A stretch of 64,000 nt of DNA from Colivivens sp963640465 (GCA_963640465.1 CAVHYP010000004.1:5798-69797), one strand, 5' to 3'. Counted from the stretch's first letter, positions 31,955 to 41,435 are shown. Notes: generated by a model not told the origin, from the letters alone. Numbers and translations: made by a program.

Positions 31955-33565
31955 ATGATAACAGTTTCGAATCTATCAATACAGTTTGGAAAGAGAGTCC
32001 TTTACAAGGACGTCAACCTGAAGTTCACCAACGGAAACATCTATGGAGTGATTGGAGCCAACGGTGCGGGCAAGTCAACCTTGCTGAAAGCCATTACCGG
32101 TGAATTGGAGGCTACCACCGGAACAATCACGCTGGGACCGGGCGAGCGTCTGTCGGTGTTGAGTCAGGACCACAACAAGTTCGACGAATTCAGTGTGATG
32201 GACACTGTCATGATGGGACACACCGTGCTTTGGGACATCATGAAGCAGAAAGATGCCCTCTATGCCAAGGCGGACTTCACCGAAGAGGACGGCATCAAGG
32301 CAGCCGAACTGGAGGAGAAGTTTGCGGAGCTCGACGGATGGAATGCCGAGAGCGATGCTGCCATCCTGCTCAGCGGACTGGGAATCAAGGAAGATTTGCA
32401 CCAGCGTCAGATGTCGGAACTGTCGGGAAAAGAAAAGGTGCGTGTCATGCTGGCACAGGCATTGTATGGTAACCCCGACAACCTGTTGCTCGATGAGCCT
32501 ACCAATGACCTCGACCTCGACACCGTGGAATGGCTTGAGGATTACCTCGCCAACTTCGAACACACAGTGCTCGTGGTGAGTCATGACCGCCACTTCCTCG
32601 ATGCCGTGTCCACACATACCGTTGACATCGACTATGGCAAGATAAACCTCTTTGCCGGAAACTATTCATTCTGGTACGAGAGTTCACAACTTGCTCTGCG
32701 CCAGGCTCAGAACCAGAAGGCAAAGGCAGAGGAGAAGAAGAAGGAACTGGAGGAATTCATCCGTCGATTCTCAGCCAATGCAGCCAAGAGCAAGCAGACC
32801 ACAAGCCGCAAGAAGATGCTTGAGAAACTCAATATCGAGGAAATCCAGCCTTCAACCCGTAAGTATCCTGGCATCATATTCCAGATGGAACGCGAACCGG
32901 GCAACCAGATTCTGGAAGTGGAAGGACTGAAAGCAGTGGACGAAGACGGCACAACGCTGTTCGACAACCTGTCGTTCAATGTGGAGAAAGGCCAGAAAAT
33001 AGTGTTCCTCAGCCACAATCCAAGGGCAATGACAGCTTTGTTTGAAATCATAAACGGCAACAGAGAGGCGCAGTCAGGTACATACAAATGGGGCGTGACC
33101 ATCACTACAGCCTATCTGCCAGTGGACAATACCGAGTTCTTCAAGTCAGAAAAGAACCTTGTGGAATGGCTCGGACAATACGGTGAAGGCAACGACGTGT
33201 TTTTCAAGGGCTATCTCGGCAGAATGCTCTTTTCCGGCGAAGAAGTGCTGAAGAAGGTGAATGTGCTGTCGGGAGGAGAGAAGATGCGCTGTATGATTGC
33301 ACGCATGCAACTGAAGAATGCCAACTGTCTCATTCTCGACACACCGACCAATCACCTCGACCTCGAGTCTATTCAGGCGTTCAACAACAACCTGAAACTC
33401 TTCAAGGGCAATGTACTCTTTGCCAGCCACGACCATGAGTTCATCAATACAGTGGCAAACCGCATCATAGAACTCGGACCAAAAGGCATCATCGACAAGT
33501 TGATGACCTACGACGACTATATCTCTTCGGATCAGATAAAGGAAATGCGTGCAAAGATTTATTAA
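31955..33565 (+). CDS. ABC-F family ATP-binding protein, YbiT-like, with degenerate second ATPase site
   Basis: 536 residues, two ABC domains joined by a charged linker and without membrane segments, the ABC-F layout of ribosome-associated translation factors. Domain 1 has Walker A GANGAGKST near residue 36, signature LSGKEKV near 154 and Walker B LLLDEPTNDLD near 177. The linker (about 245-300) is Lys/Glu-rich with RRFSANAAKSKQTTSR. Domain 2 has a signature LSGGEKM near 437 but lacks a Walker A (SHNPRAMTALFE stands in its place) and has LDTPTNHLD where the catalytic Glu is expected. The sequence resembles the YbiT branch; antibiotic resistance is not implied. Confidence 0.92.
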   Translation: MITVSNLSIQFGKRVLYKDVNLKFTNGNIYGVIGANGAGKSTLLKAITGELEATTGTITLGPGERLSVLSQDHNKFDEFSVMDTVMMGHTVLWDIMKQKDALYAKADFTEEDGIKAAELEEKFAELDGWNAESDAAILLSGLGIKEDLHQRQMSELSGKEKVRVMLAQALYGNPDNLLLDEPTNDLDLDTVEWLEDYLANFEHTVLVVSHDRHFLDAVSTHTVDIDYGKINLFAGNYSFWYESSQLALRQAQNQKAKAEEKKKELEEFIRRFSANAAKSKQTTSRKKMLEKLNIEEIQPSTRKYPGIIFQMEREPGNQILEVEGLKAVDEDGTTLFDNLSFNVEKGQKIVFLSHNPRAMTALFEIINGNREAQSGTYKWGVTITTAYLPVDNTEFFKSEKNLVEWLGQYGEGNDVFFKGYLGRMLFSGEEVLKKVNVLSGGEKMRCMIARMQLKNANCLILDTPTNHLDLESIQAFNNNLKLFKGNVLFASHDHEFINTVANRIIELGPKGIIDKLMTYDDYISSDQIKEMRAKIY

Positions 33566-33614
33566 ATTGAGCATGCACAACGAATGGTACAGGCCAACCC
33601 TCTGAAAGACCGAA

Positions 33615-33690
33615 ATATTTCTCTGACCAGGAAAAATTATTTCTCTGACTGGGAAAAAAGTTTTTCCTGACTAGGAAAATAATTTGCCCT
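33615..33690. repeat. 22-bp array of the same family as 3723-3783, inverted
   Basis: CTGAC motifs begin at 33623, 33645 and 33667, exactly 22 bp apart, within TTTCTCTGACCAGGAAAAA-like units that are the reverse complement of those at 3725-3782. The interval 33566-33902 holds this array, a separate degenerate duplication and no gene. Confidence 0.88.
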
Positions 33691-33783
33691 AATCGGGAGA
33701 CTTGACACCCGTTAGCAGGAAATTCATCAAAACCTCTTATTCGGGAGCACTTGATGAACAGGAAAAGGACTGATGGAATTGGT

Positions 33784-33880
33784 TGAACCGACGGAACTGA
33801 TGGATGTACTCAGTAAACATGCTGCGACTGATGAACATGAAACGGATGATTGTGCTCGGTAAACAGAGATTGGTCGATAG
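33784..33880. repeat. Degenerate 46-bp tandem duplication upstream of the porin
   Basis: GTACTCAGTAAAC (33806) and GTGCTCGGTAAAC (33852) are 46 bp apart, as are GATGAACATGAAACGG (33830) and GATAGACATAAAACAG (33876). Confidence 0.65.
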
Positions 33881-33902
33881 ACATAAAACAGATTGTGGTC
33901 TT

Positions 33903-35015
33903 ATGAAGAAGATGCTTACACTGCTCATGACACTTGCTGCCGTGAACGGATTTGCCCAAGACAAAGGCAACTTATGGATAAACAATGTCCGACTCAGCGG
34001 CTTCGGCATTGCCAGATACCAGTACACCTCACAAAAAGGACAGTCTGCCGACAATAGCTTCGACTTGCGAGTGGCACGTGTGTCGCTCGACGGCAGAATT
34101 CTTGAAGATTTCTACTGGAAGACGCAGATGCAGATAACAGGCAGTGGACTCACCTACGGATCGAGTCCGCGACTGCTCGACCTTTTTGTGGAGTGGCAGA
34201 AATATCCATATGCACGGGTGAGGGTAGGGCAGTTCATCTTGCCGTTCACCTATGAGAGAATGTATTCACCGGTTGATAACATGTTCTCAGCCAACTCAAA
34301 GGTGATTGACTGTCTCGTGGGCGGCACCGACCGCAGTGGCATTGCTTCGAGCAACGGACGCGACCAGGGCGTGGAACTGGTGGGCGATGTGCTGAAGAAC
34401 CGCGACGGACTTCCGCTTCTGCACTACGTGGTCAGTGTGGTAAACGGTCAGGGCATTAACCTTAAGGATGTGGACAGCCGCAAGTCCATAGTCGGTGGTG
34501 CATGGATAGCACCAGTGAAAGGCATGCGGCTTGGAGTGTTCGGATGGGACGGATCAGTGGCGCGCACTGGCAACTGGACCAGCGAAACGACGGGCGAAGA
34601 ATGCAACGGCACACGCAGTCTTTCGCAGTACAGATATGCCATAAGCGGTGAATATAAAGTGGATGACTGGACTTTCTGCTCCGAATATATCCACAGCACT
34701 GGAAAGGCCTTTGCCAAGAGCTACGATGGCGAGACAAAAGACTGCAACCTCTCGACTTTAGGCAACAAGAGCGATGGCGGATATGCATCGGTGATAGCTC
34801 CCGTAATAAAAGAAAAGGTGCACGTGAAAGCACGTTACAGCATCTATCGAGAGTCGGCAGAATGGAGTACAGCACAGTCGCAGCTTGAGATTGGCGCTGA
34901 CTGGATGCTAAGCAAGTATCTCTATCTGACAGCTGCTTACATCCATGCCAACAACCGCAAACTTGCTGAGCACAACTATGACATGGCAGACGTGCAGGTG
35001 CGTTTCCGATTCTGA
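33903..35015 (+). CDS. Outer-membrane porin of the OprP/OprO type
   Basis: 370 residues. A signal peptide (MKKMLTLLMTLAAVNGFAQ) precedes a beta-barrel rich in alternating hydrophobic strands that ends in VQVRFRF, a C-terminal Phe typical of outer-membrane barrels. RLSGFGIARYQY, LRVARVSLDGRILEDFYWKTQMQ and RVGQFILPFTYERMYSP match phosphate-selective porin O/P family members. Substrate selectivity cannot be judged; in Bacteroidetes such porins are not tied to phosphate. The ATG at 33903 is chosen because it starts the signal peptide; upstream in-frame codons lie in the repeat region. It stands alone. Confidence 0.85.
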   Translation: MKKMLTLLMTLAAVNGFAQDKGNLWINNVRLSGFGIARYQYTSQKGQSADNSFDLRVARVSLDGRILEDFYWKTQMQITGSGLTYGSSPRLLDLFVEWQKYPYARVRVGQFILPFTYERMYSPVDNMFSANSKVIDCLVGGTDRSGIASSNGRDQGVELVGDVLKNRDGLPLLHYVVSVVNGQGINLKDVDSRKSIVGGAWIAPVKGMRLGVFGWDGSVARTGNWTSETTGEECNGTRSLSQYRYAISGEYKVDDWTFCSEYIHSTGKAFAKSYDGETKDCNLSTLGNKSDGGYASVIAPVIKEKVHVKARYSIYRESAEWSTAQSQLEIGADWMLSKYLYLTAAYIHANNRKLAEHNYDMADVQVRFRF

Positions 35016-35069
35016 GAGCAGGTTTTCAGTGAATTTAGACATGAAAAATGTTAAAGTTATGCGTGATGC

Positions 35070-35100
35070 ATTGGCATTTCAAATAAAAGTTCTAACTTTG
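35070..35100 (+). promoter_or_regulatory. ssrA promoter
   Basis: ATTG at 35070-35073, 19 bp, TAACTTTG at 35093-35100. Start near 35107 leaves a few bases to be trimmed before the mature 5' end at 35116. Confidence 0.8.
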
Positions 35101-35115
35101 CGGAACCAAGAACCT

Positions 35116-35511
35116 GGGGTTGATATGGATTTGACAGCAAGCCGAGGTGGTAGGTAAGCATGCAGAGCTTTGTTGGGTGGCTCTTTAATCTCACCTTTCG
35201 CAAATTTAATTGGCAACAATAGCTTTGCTCTCGCAGCTTAATCGAAGTATAGTAGATTAACTTTATCTCGATGTTAGACATTGAGACGAGACATCGCTCC
35301 AGAAGTCCACTCCTTGAGACGTTTGGGTTCGCGGTGCAGTAAATTCGAGGATAGTTGCTGTTCGCCTCATGGCAGCAATGAAGCTTTAGAGGATAAGGGT
35401 GTGGTACGGTGGTGCAAGTCAGGCCTCATCACGAAAACCAAAATTGCACTAAGCATGTAGAAAGCTTATGGTCTCCTTGTTTGGACGAGGGTTCAATTCC
35501 CTCCAGCTCCA
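35116..35511 (+). ncRNA. ssrA: Transfer-messenger RNA (tmRNA)
   Basis: Rescues stalled ribosomes and tags the truncated protein. The 5' end GGGGTTGATATGGATTTGAC is the conserved tmRNA start, and it pairs with CAGCTCC at 35504-35510 to make the alanine-type acceptor stem; GGTTCAATTCCCTCC at the 3' end is the T-arm. CCA is not encoded beyond the discriminator A, so it is added afterwards. The tag frame begins at the resume codon GCA (35200) and reads ANLIGNNSFALAA before TAA (35239-35241); the ALAA end is the expected protease signal. About 396 nt, a one-piece tmRNA. Confidence 0.96.
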
Positions 35512-35516
35512 CAAAG

Positions 35517-35544
35517 CCTGCTGAGTAATCAGTGGGTTTTTATT
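35517..35544 (+). terminator. Terminator of ssrA
   Basis: CCTGCTGA pairs with TCAGTGGG (two G-T pairs) around a GTAA loop, then TTTTTATT. Beyond it, 35545-35745 shows no gene. Confidence 0.8.
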
Positions 35545-35745
35545 GTCTTGGTTTTTTACGTCATAAACTTGACATTTCTGTCAGTTATCAGCTGTCATGG
35601 ACAAGGTCAATTGCCTGTTGTCGTAAAAAACATACCCTCTCAATCTCTGCATTGACGAATGCTCTATTCGATTTATTCTGTTCTTTATGCTTTCTTGTTG
35701 GACGGACTTTGATAGGAAATAAAATAATTAATAATTCTTAATCGG

Positions 35746-35777
35746 TTTGCTCGTGTCGTTTTTTATTCATACTTTTG
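35746..35777 (+). promoter_or_regulatory. Promoter of the MORN-yhcH-glgB operon
   Basis: TTTG at 35746-35749, 20 bp, TACTTTTG at 35770-35777; start near 35784, 18 nt before the ATG. Confidence 0.8.
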
Positions 35778-35801
35778 TAATCCTAACTAACGAAGAGAAT
35801 A

Positions 35802-36929
35802 ATGAATATATATAGAGGTGCTGTAGTTGTGCTGGCTTTTGCTTGTTGTGCTTCAGTGTCGTATGCACAGAAGACGACGGAAAAAGGTACTTACACATTC
35901 AAGGACGGCTCGACATACAGCGGAGATATGTTTAACGGCAAGCCTAACGGACATGGCAAAACAACATTCCCCACGGGCGATACTTATGAAGGTGATTATC
36001 TGAAGGGTAAGCGCGAAGGTGACGGCGTGTATTCATTCACTGACGGAGAGAAATATGAAGGACAGTGGGTGAATGACCACCAACATGGCCTGGGAGTATA
36101 TACATGGGCAAACGGAAACAAATACGATGGTCTTTGGTACACTGACTATCAGGAAGGTAAAGGTACAATGTACTATTTCAACGGAGACGTTTATGTAGGC
36201 AGCTGGCATCAAGACAAGCGTGAGGGTGAAGGCACTTACACTTGGGCAAACGGTGCGTCCTACAAAGGCACATGGGTGGATGACCACAAGGAAGGCAAAG
36301 GACTCTTCGACTGGGGCGACGGTGCAACCTACTATGGTGACATCAAGGGTGATATGCGCAGTGGCTTCGGGTCATACAACTATGCCAACGGCGATACCTA
36401 CAAAGGCCAGTGGAACGAAGACATGATGGACGGCAAAGGTATATATACGTTCAACAACGGTGACAGGTATGAGGGCGAATATGTCAAGGGCAAACGTCAT
36501 GGTCAGGGCATTTTTACTTATATCGACGGCAGCCGGTATGTGGGATCCTTCAAGAATGGACTGATGGACGGCTTCGGTACTTACTCCTGTGCAGACGGTT
36601 CAGTGTATGTGGGCTATTGGGCTGAAGACAAGCAGAACGGCAGGGGAACATACACAAACAAGAACGGTGACACGTATGACGGCGAGTGGGCGAATGGCGA
36701 GATGAACGGCGAGGGCATCATCAGAATGAAAGACGGCTCAAAGTTCAAGGGCCATTTCGTTAACGGACAGAAGAACGGCAAATGTGTGGAAGAAGACAAG
36801 GACGGTGTGCGCTTTGAAGGTACATACGTCAATGACCTGCGCGACGGTGCTTTTGTCGAGAAGGACAGTAATGGCAAGACCATCCGCAAGGGATACTACA
36901 AACGTGGAGTTGTGGAAACAGCAAACTAA
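35802..36929 (+). CDS. Exported MORN-repeat protein
   Basis: 375 residues: a signal peptide ending near SYAQ (residue 23), then about 14 MORN repeats of 23 residues each, with the recurring pattern G-x-Y-x-G-x-W-x-x-x-x-x-x-G-x-G-x-Y (for example YEGQWVNDHQHGLGVYTWAN). MORN repeats form beta-hairpin stacks. Being exported, it is likely periplasmic or surface exposed; no enzyme domain is attached. It is the first gene of a run with the YhcH-like protein (26 bp later) and glgB, but a role in glycogen metabolism is not evident from sequence. Confidence 0.92.
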   Translation: MNIYRGAVVVLAFACCASVSYAQKTTEKGTYTFKDGSTYSGDMFNGKPNGHGKTTFPTGDTYEGDYLKGKREGDGVYSFTDGEKYEGQWVNDHQHGLGVYTWANGNKYDGLWYTDYQEGKGTMYYFNGDVYVGSWHQDKREGEGTYTWANGASYKGTWVDDHKEGKGLFDWGDGATYYGDIKGDMRSGFGSYNYANGDTYKGQWNEDMMDGKGIYTFNNGDRYEGEYVKGKRHGQGIFTYIDGSRYVGSFKNGLMDGFGTYSCADGSVYVGYWAEDKQNGRGTYTNKNGDTYDGEWANGEMNGEGIIRMKDGSKFKGHFVNGQKNGKCVEEDKDGVRFEGTYVNDLRDGAFVEKDSNGKTIRKGYYKRGVVETAN

Positions 36930-36955
36930 TCGTATAATATATAATAAGGAGAGAT

Positions 36956-37399
36956 ATGATAATCGATTCATTGAACAATCTGGAAAAGTATGTGGCTCTC
37001 AATCCTTTGTTTCAGGATGTGGTGAATTACATCAAGTCAAATGACCTCAATGCCAAAGAAGAAGGCAAGGAACTGATAAAAGGTAGCGACCTCTTCGTGA
37101 ACTTCAATACGGCAAAAGGAAAAACCAAAGAGGAGGCTCGACTAGAAACCCACGACAAGATGATTGACATACAGATACCATTGAATTGTGAGGAAACCTA
37201 CGGATATACACCACGCACAGAACTGCCTGAGCAGACATATAATGCAGAGAAAGATATCACTTTCTACGACGGGCTTGCACAGCAGTATGTGACGGCTACA
37301 CCAGGTATGTTTGCCATATTTTTCCCGCAAGACGGTCATGCACCATGCATCTCCGAACAGCAGGCGATAAAGAAGGTGATATTCAAAGTAAAGGCTTAG
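36956..37399 (+). CDS. YhcH/YjgK/YiaL family protein
   Basis: 147 residues, full length for this cupin-like family. It starts MIIDSLNNLEKYVALNPLF and contains GKTKEEARLETHDKMIDIQIPL and FAIFFPQDGHAPC with the conserved metal-binding His residues. Family members are found with sialic acid or other sugar genes and are thought to act on sugar substrates, but no reaction is settled. Here it lies 39 bp upstream of glgB and 26 bp after the MORN gene. Confidence 0.9.
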   Translation: MIIDSLNNLEKYVALNPLFQDVVNYIKSNDLNAKEEGKELIKGSDLFVNFNTAKGKTKEEARLETHDKMIDIQIPLNCEETYGYTPRTELPEQTYNAEKDITFYDGLAQQYVTATPGMFAIFFPQDGHAPCISEQQAIKKVIFKVKA

Positions 37400-37438
37400 T
37401 TACAGATACAATAATCAAAATCCACAATCATTACAGTT

Positions 37439-39469
37439 ATGGCAACGAAAAAAGAAAAGAATACCGAGAAAATAGGACTCGTCAAGAATGATTCATGGCT
37501 TGAACCATACGAGGGCGCGATTGTTGGTCGGCATCAGCATGCATTGAACAAGTTGAAGGAACTGACAAACAATGGCAAGCAGACTCTCTCCGACTTTGCT
37601 TCCGGGTATCTGTACTTCGGCTTGCACAAGACCGAGAAAGGATGGACATTCCGTGAGTGGGCACCCAATGCCACACAGATATTCCTTGTGGGAGACTTCA
37701 ACGGATGGAAGGAGCAGACTAAGTACAAGCTGAAGCGCAAGCGAAATGGCAACTGGGAAATAAACCTGCCGGAGTCAGCCATGAAACATGGCGACTTGTA
37801 CAAGCTTCATGTCTATTGGGACGGAGGCGAAGGTGAGCGCATACCTGCATGGGGGAACCGTGTGGTGCAGGACGAGAAGACAAAGATTTTCTCCGCCCAG
37901 GTGTGGTGTCCCGAGCATGAATACAAGTGGAAGGTAAGGAAATTCAAACCCAATACGGCTCCACTCCTTATATATGAATGTCATATAGGAATGGCACAAG
38001 ATGCAGAGAAAGTGGGTACATACACTGAATTCAAGGATAAGATACTTCCGAGAGTCATTGCTGACGGCTACAACTGCATCCAGATAATGGCAGTGGCAGA
38101 ACATCCTTACTATGGCAGTTTCGGATACCACGTCAGCAACTTCTTTGCACCGTCAAGTCGCTTTGGTACACCCGAGGAACTGAAGGCGCTTATTGATGAG
38201 GCCCACAAGAACGGGCTGGCTGTCATAATGGATATAGTCCATTCACATGCAGTGAAGAACGAGATGGAGGGACTCGGCAACTTTGCTGGCGACCCTTGCC
38301 AGTACTTTATGCATGGCGGACGTCGCGAACATCCGGCATGGGACAGTCTGTGCTTTGACTATGGAAAGAACGAAGTGATACACTATCTGTTGAGCAACTG
38401 CAAGTATTGGCTTGATGAGTTCCATTTCGACGGCTACCGATTCGATGGCGTGACAAGCATGCTCTATTACAGCCATGGACTTGGCGAAGCCTTCGGCGGA
38501 TATGGCGATTACTACAACGGACATGAAGATGACGAGGCAATAGCATATCTCACCCTTGCCAATCTGCTTATCCATGAAATCCATCCAAAGGCAATAACCA
38601 TTGCAGAGGAAGTGAGCGGCATGCCTGGACTGGCAGCTCCGTTCAGTGACGGCGGCTATGGTTTCGACTACCGTATGGCAATGAACATTCCCGACTATTG
38701 GATAAAGACCATCAAGGAACAGAAGGATGAGGACTGGAAGCCATCATCAATGTTCTGGGAAACCACCAACAGACGTGCGGACGAGAAGACCATCAGTTAC
38801 GCAGAGAGCCACGACCAGGCATTGGTAGGGGACAAGACCATCATCTTCCGCTTGATTGATTCCGACATGTATTGGCACTTCAAGAAAGGTGACGAGAACA
38901 TGACTGTGAACCGTGGCATTGCCCTCCACAAGATGATACGTCTGCTTACTGCTTCCACCATCAATGGCGGTTATCTGAACTTTATGGGCAATGAGTTCGG
39001 ACATCCTGAGTGGATCGACTTCCCGCGTGAAGGCAACGGATGGAGCTATAAGTATGCACGCAGACAATGGAACCTCGTAGATAACCATGAACTGTGCTAC
39101 CATTATCTGGGTGACTTCGACAAGGCTATGATACATTTGATTGGTGACGCAAAGAACTTCCAGAAGACAGTTGTGCAGGAGATTTGGCATAACGACGGTG
39201 ACCAGGTGCTGGCTTTCTTGAGAGGCAACCTGCTGTTCGTGTTCAACTTCAATCCTGCAAAGTCGTTCACCGACTATGGATTCCTTGTCAAGGAAGGATC
39301 GTATGAAATCGTGCTGAACACCGATTCGAGCGCATTCGGAGGCAACAACCTCAATGATGACTCAATCGAACATTTCACAACGTCGGACATACTCTATGCC
39401 AAGCAACATAAAGGATGGCTGCAACTCTATCTGCCAGCCCGTAGTGCAATTGTATTGAAGAAGAAATGA
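37439..39469 (+). CDS. glgB: 1,4-alpha-glucan branching enzyme
   Basis: 676 residues, glycoside hydrolase family 13, making alpha-1,6 branches in glycogen. An N-terminal CBM48 domain (FREWAPNATQIFLVGDFNGW near residue 75) precedes the barrel with MAVAEHPYYGSFGYHVSNFF, the nucleophile in GYRFDGVTSML (Asp near 334), the acid/base in TIAEEVSGMPG (Glu near 389) and SYAESHDQALVGDKT. The sequence resembles the eukaryotic-type branching enzymes more than E. coli GlgB. The stop overlaps the next start as ATGA. Confidence 0.95.
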   Translation: MATKKEKNTEKIGLVKNDSWLEPYEGAIVGRHQHALNKLKELTNNGKQTLSDFASGYLYFGLHKTEKGWTFREWAPNATQIFLVGDFNGWKEQTKYKLKRKRNGNWEINLPESAMKHGDLYKLHVYWDGGEGERIPAWGNRVVQDEKTKIFSAQVWCPEHEYKWKVRKFKPNTAPLLIYECHIGMAQDAEKVGTYTEFKDKILPRVIADGYNCIQIMAVAEHPYYGSFGYHVSNFFAPSSRFGTPEELKALIDEAHKNGLAVIMDIVHSHAVKNEMEGLGNFAGDPCQYFMHGGRREHPAWDSLCFDYGKNEVIHYLLSNCKYWLDEFHFDGYRFDGVTSMLYYSHGLGEAFGGYGDYYNGHEDDEAIAYLTLANLLIHEIHPKAITIAEEVSGMPGLAAPFSDGGYGFDYRMAMNIPDYWIKTIKEQKDEDWKPSSMFWETTNRRADEKTISYAESHDQALVGDKTIIFRLIDSDMYWHFKKGDENMTVNRGIALHKMIRLLTASTINGGYLNFMGNEFGHPEWIDFPREGNGWSYKYARRQWNLVDNHELCYHYLGDFDKAMIHLIGDAKNFQKTVVQEIWHNDGDQVLAFLRGNLLFVFNFNPAKSFTDYGFLVKEGSYEIVLNTDSSAFGGNNLNDDSIEHFTTSDILYAKQHKGWLQLYLPARSAIVLKKK

Positions 39470-40644
39470 ACTACAATAATCCCATACCACAGAATATAAC
39501 GGACAGAATCAAACTGTCGTGCGGTCTTTTGTTCGCCTTGTTTTGTTTCTGCTATCTTTATTGTCTGCAAAACGACGTGCTGGCAGAGGCACAATACGTG
39601 TTCTCGAATGGCCAGACCCATTATTCTCGCTTTTTCGGTGCGGTGATAATCACGTTCTCACTGATGTGTGTGCAATACCTTGTGGAGAGGGTCGCTCATC
39701 TATCCGGTGGGTGGTATGCAGTCACCTACATGCCATCGTTTGTGCTGCTCATGATGCTTACAAGCCTTGGACAACAGACAATCGAAGACTTTACGTTCGG
39801 CAGCTGGCAGTGGATTCTCCCTCTGTTCATCGTATTGTATGCCCTCCTTCTGAGGGTAAAGACAAAGATTCTGGGAGAAAGTATTGTGGATGGGGATTAT
39901 ACTATGTCGAGGTATCTTTGGCCAAACATGCTCACACTGTTCCTTATGATGTTCGTGTGCGGAATCAATGCACCTGCCACAGATGTCTATATGTATGAGC
40001 TCAAGGCAGAACGGCTCATCCTCGACGGTGAGTATAAGGCAGCGAGCGAGGTGGCTCAGAAGTCCATCCCGGTTTCTTGTCGTCTCAATGAACTCCGCAT
40101 GTATGCCCTTGCAAAGGAAGGACAGTTGGGTGAAAAGCTGTTCGACTATCCGCAGCCTTATGGCGAGAAGTCCCTGCTGATGCTAGATGACACTGTAACA
40201 CGTCTGCACAGGTTTACAAGCAAAGACATACAGGAAAGTCTGGGTGCCTGGGCTAATGATGCTGTGAAGTCACTTGACAGTTACCTTGATCTGTTGCGCA
40301 AGCACGAATCGACTCGCCACAACCCATTGCTGCCTGAATACGTCTTGTGCAGCAAGTTGCTTTCAAAAGACATGAAAGGCTTCTACAAGTCGGTAAAGGT
40401 GTATTATAATCTTAGTGATCCGGCAAATGTGATGAATCTGCCAAAGGCTTACAGAGAGGCAATGCTGCTTCAGGCAAAGTCCATCGGACGTGATTCCCTG
40501 CAGTCGTTTGCAGATACGTTGATGTTGTCGGAATACCGTGGATACAGGGTTTTGCAGGCAACGGACACAACGCAAAGTGTGAAGGACGGATTGCTGAGAC
40601 GGTATTACGGAAACACACTTTGGTGGTATCTAGACAAGGATTAA
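39466..40644 (+). CDS. DUF6057-like integral membrane protein
   Basis: 392 residues. Five or so membrane segments lie in the first 180 residues (LSCGLLFALFCFCYLYCL, FFGAVIITFSLMCVQYL, VTYMPSFVLLMMLTSLG, ILPLFIVLYALLLRV, MLTLFLMMFVCGI), followed by a soluble helical half resembling TPR-type packing (LDGEYKAASEVAQKSIPVSC). Similar two-part proteins from Bacteroidales are listed as DUF6057, as I recall. Function unknown. It overlaps glgB by 4 bp, so the two are translated in concert. Confidence 0.75.
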   Translation: MNYNNPIPQNITDRIKLSCGLLFALFCFCYLYCLQNDVLAEAQYVFSNGQTHYSRFFGAVIITFSLMCVQYLVERVAHLSGGWYAVTYMPSFVLLMMLTSLGQQTIEDFTFGSWQWILPLFIVLYALLLRVKTKILGESIVDGDYTMSRYLWPNMLTLFLMMFVCGINAPATDVYMYELKAERLILDGEYKAASEVAQKSIPVSCRLNELRMYALAKEGQLGEKLFDYPQPYGEKSLLMLDDTVTRLHRFTSKDIQESLGAWANDAVKSLDSYLDLLRKHESTRHNPLLPEYVLCSKLLSKDMKGFYKSVKVYYNLSDPANVMNLPKAYREAMLLQAKSIGRDSLQSFADTLMLSEYRGYRVLQATDTTQSVKDGLLRRYYGNTLWWYLDKD

Positions 40645-40669
40645 TTAGGGTTAATTATTCGCAAATGCC

Positions 40670-40700
40670 TTTGTAGTGTTAAATCTAAGTAGTAATTTTG
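40670..40700 (+). promoter_or_regulatory. Promoter of the DUF4369 lipoprotein gene
   Basis: TTTG at 40670-40673, 19 bp, TAATTTTG at 40693-40700; start near 40707. Confidence 0.8.
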
Positions 40701-40724
40701 TATTGATAAAGGCTTCAAAAGAAC

Positions 40725-41435
40725 ATGAAACGACTGATTGTTGCATTAATAACCACGGTATCGGTTCTTGCGTTACTCTCTTCATGTGCAGAAAAGTATA
40801 TGGTAGAGGGGACAACATCTCAGTTTATACAGGATGGTACCGTCGCCTATTTGAAACAGTATGAGTCTGGCTCTTATGACAAAGGGGTCGATTTCAAATC
40901 AATAGACTCTTGTGAGATACTTCATGGCAAGTTCGACATGTCGGGTATTCTTGACTCTGTCATGATGGTGCGCCTTTATTTGGGTGAGGACGATTTCCCT
41001 ATGGTGCTTGAACCCGGTGTCGTTACAATCAGTATTGCCAACAATACGGTCAAGATTGAAGGAACACCACTCAACGACAAACTCTATGCATTCCTTTCCA
41101 AACGCGACTCGTTGAAAATCATCTATGATGACTTGCCAAACCGTGAGAGTAAGATGTATCTTGACGGTTTCGACCAGGAGGAAATAATGATGGAACTGGG
41201 TGAAGAGGCTTCAAGACTCGAAGGGGAAGTCGACCGGCTTGAGACACAATTCATTAAAGACAACTATGACAATCCGTTGGGCATTATATGGTTCTTGCGT
41301 CTGTGCTATGAAGCAAAGCAATACTATGGATTCCCTACTACGACTCCTCAAATAGACGAAATCTATATGCAGGCACCTGCTTCATTCAAGAAAAACAGTC
41401 TGGTATCTGGCTATATGGACCATTTGAACAATTGA
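40725..41435 (+). CDS. DUF4369-type lipoprotein
   Basis: 236 residues. The signal peptide ends with lipobox LLSSCAE (Cys at 21). The region 25-125 (VEGTTSQFIQDGTVAYLKQY, HGKFDMSGILDSVMMVRLYLG, IEGTPLNDKLYAF) matches the DUF4369 domain that precedes thioredoxin-like domains in many Bacteroidales lipoproteins; here no CxxC thioredoxin domain follows, only a helical tail with EEASRLEGEVDRLETQFI. So it is a DUF4369 protein without its usual partner domain. It has its own promoter. Confidence 0.82.
   Translation: MKRLIVALITTVSVLALLSSCAEKYMVEGTTSQFIQDGTVAYLKQYESGSYDKGVDFKSIDSCEILHGKFDMSGILDSVMMVRLYLGEDDFPMVLEPGVVTISIANNTVKIEGTPLNDKLYAFLSKRDSLKIIYDDLPNRESKMYLDGFDQEEIMMELGEEASRLEGEVDRLETQFIKDNYDNPLGIIWFLRLCYEAKQYYGFPTTTPQIDEIYMQAPASFKKNSLVSGYMDHLNN

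Noticed and set aside
31955..33565. Antibiotic-resistance ABC-F protein
   Set aside because: It resembles the housekeeping YbiT branch, and I see no resistance-type long interdomain linker or mobile context.
35532..35741. 69-residue ORF after tmRNA
   Set aside because: It begins inside the ssrA terminator and has no recognisable feature.
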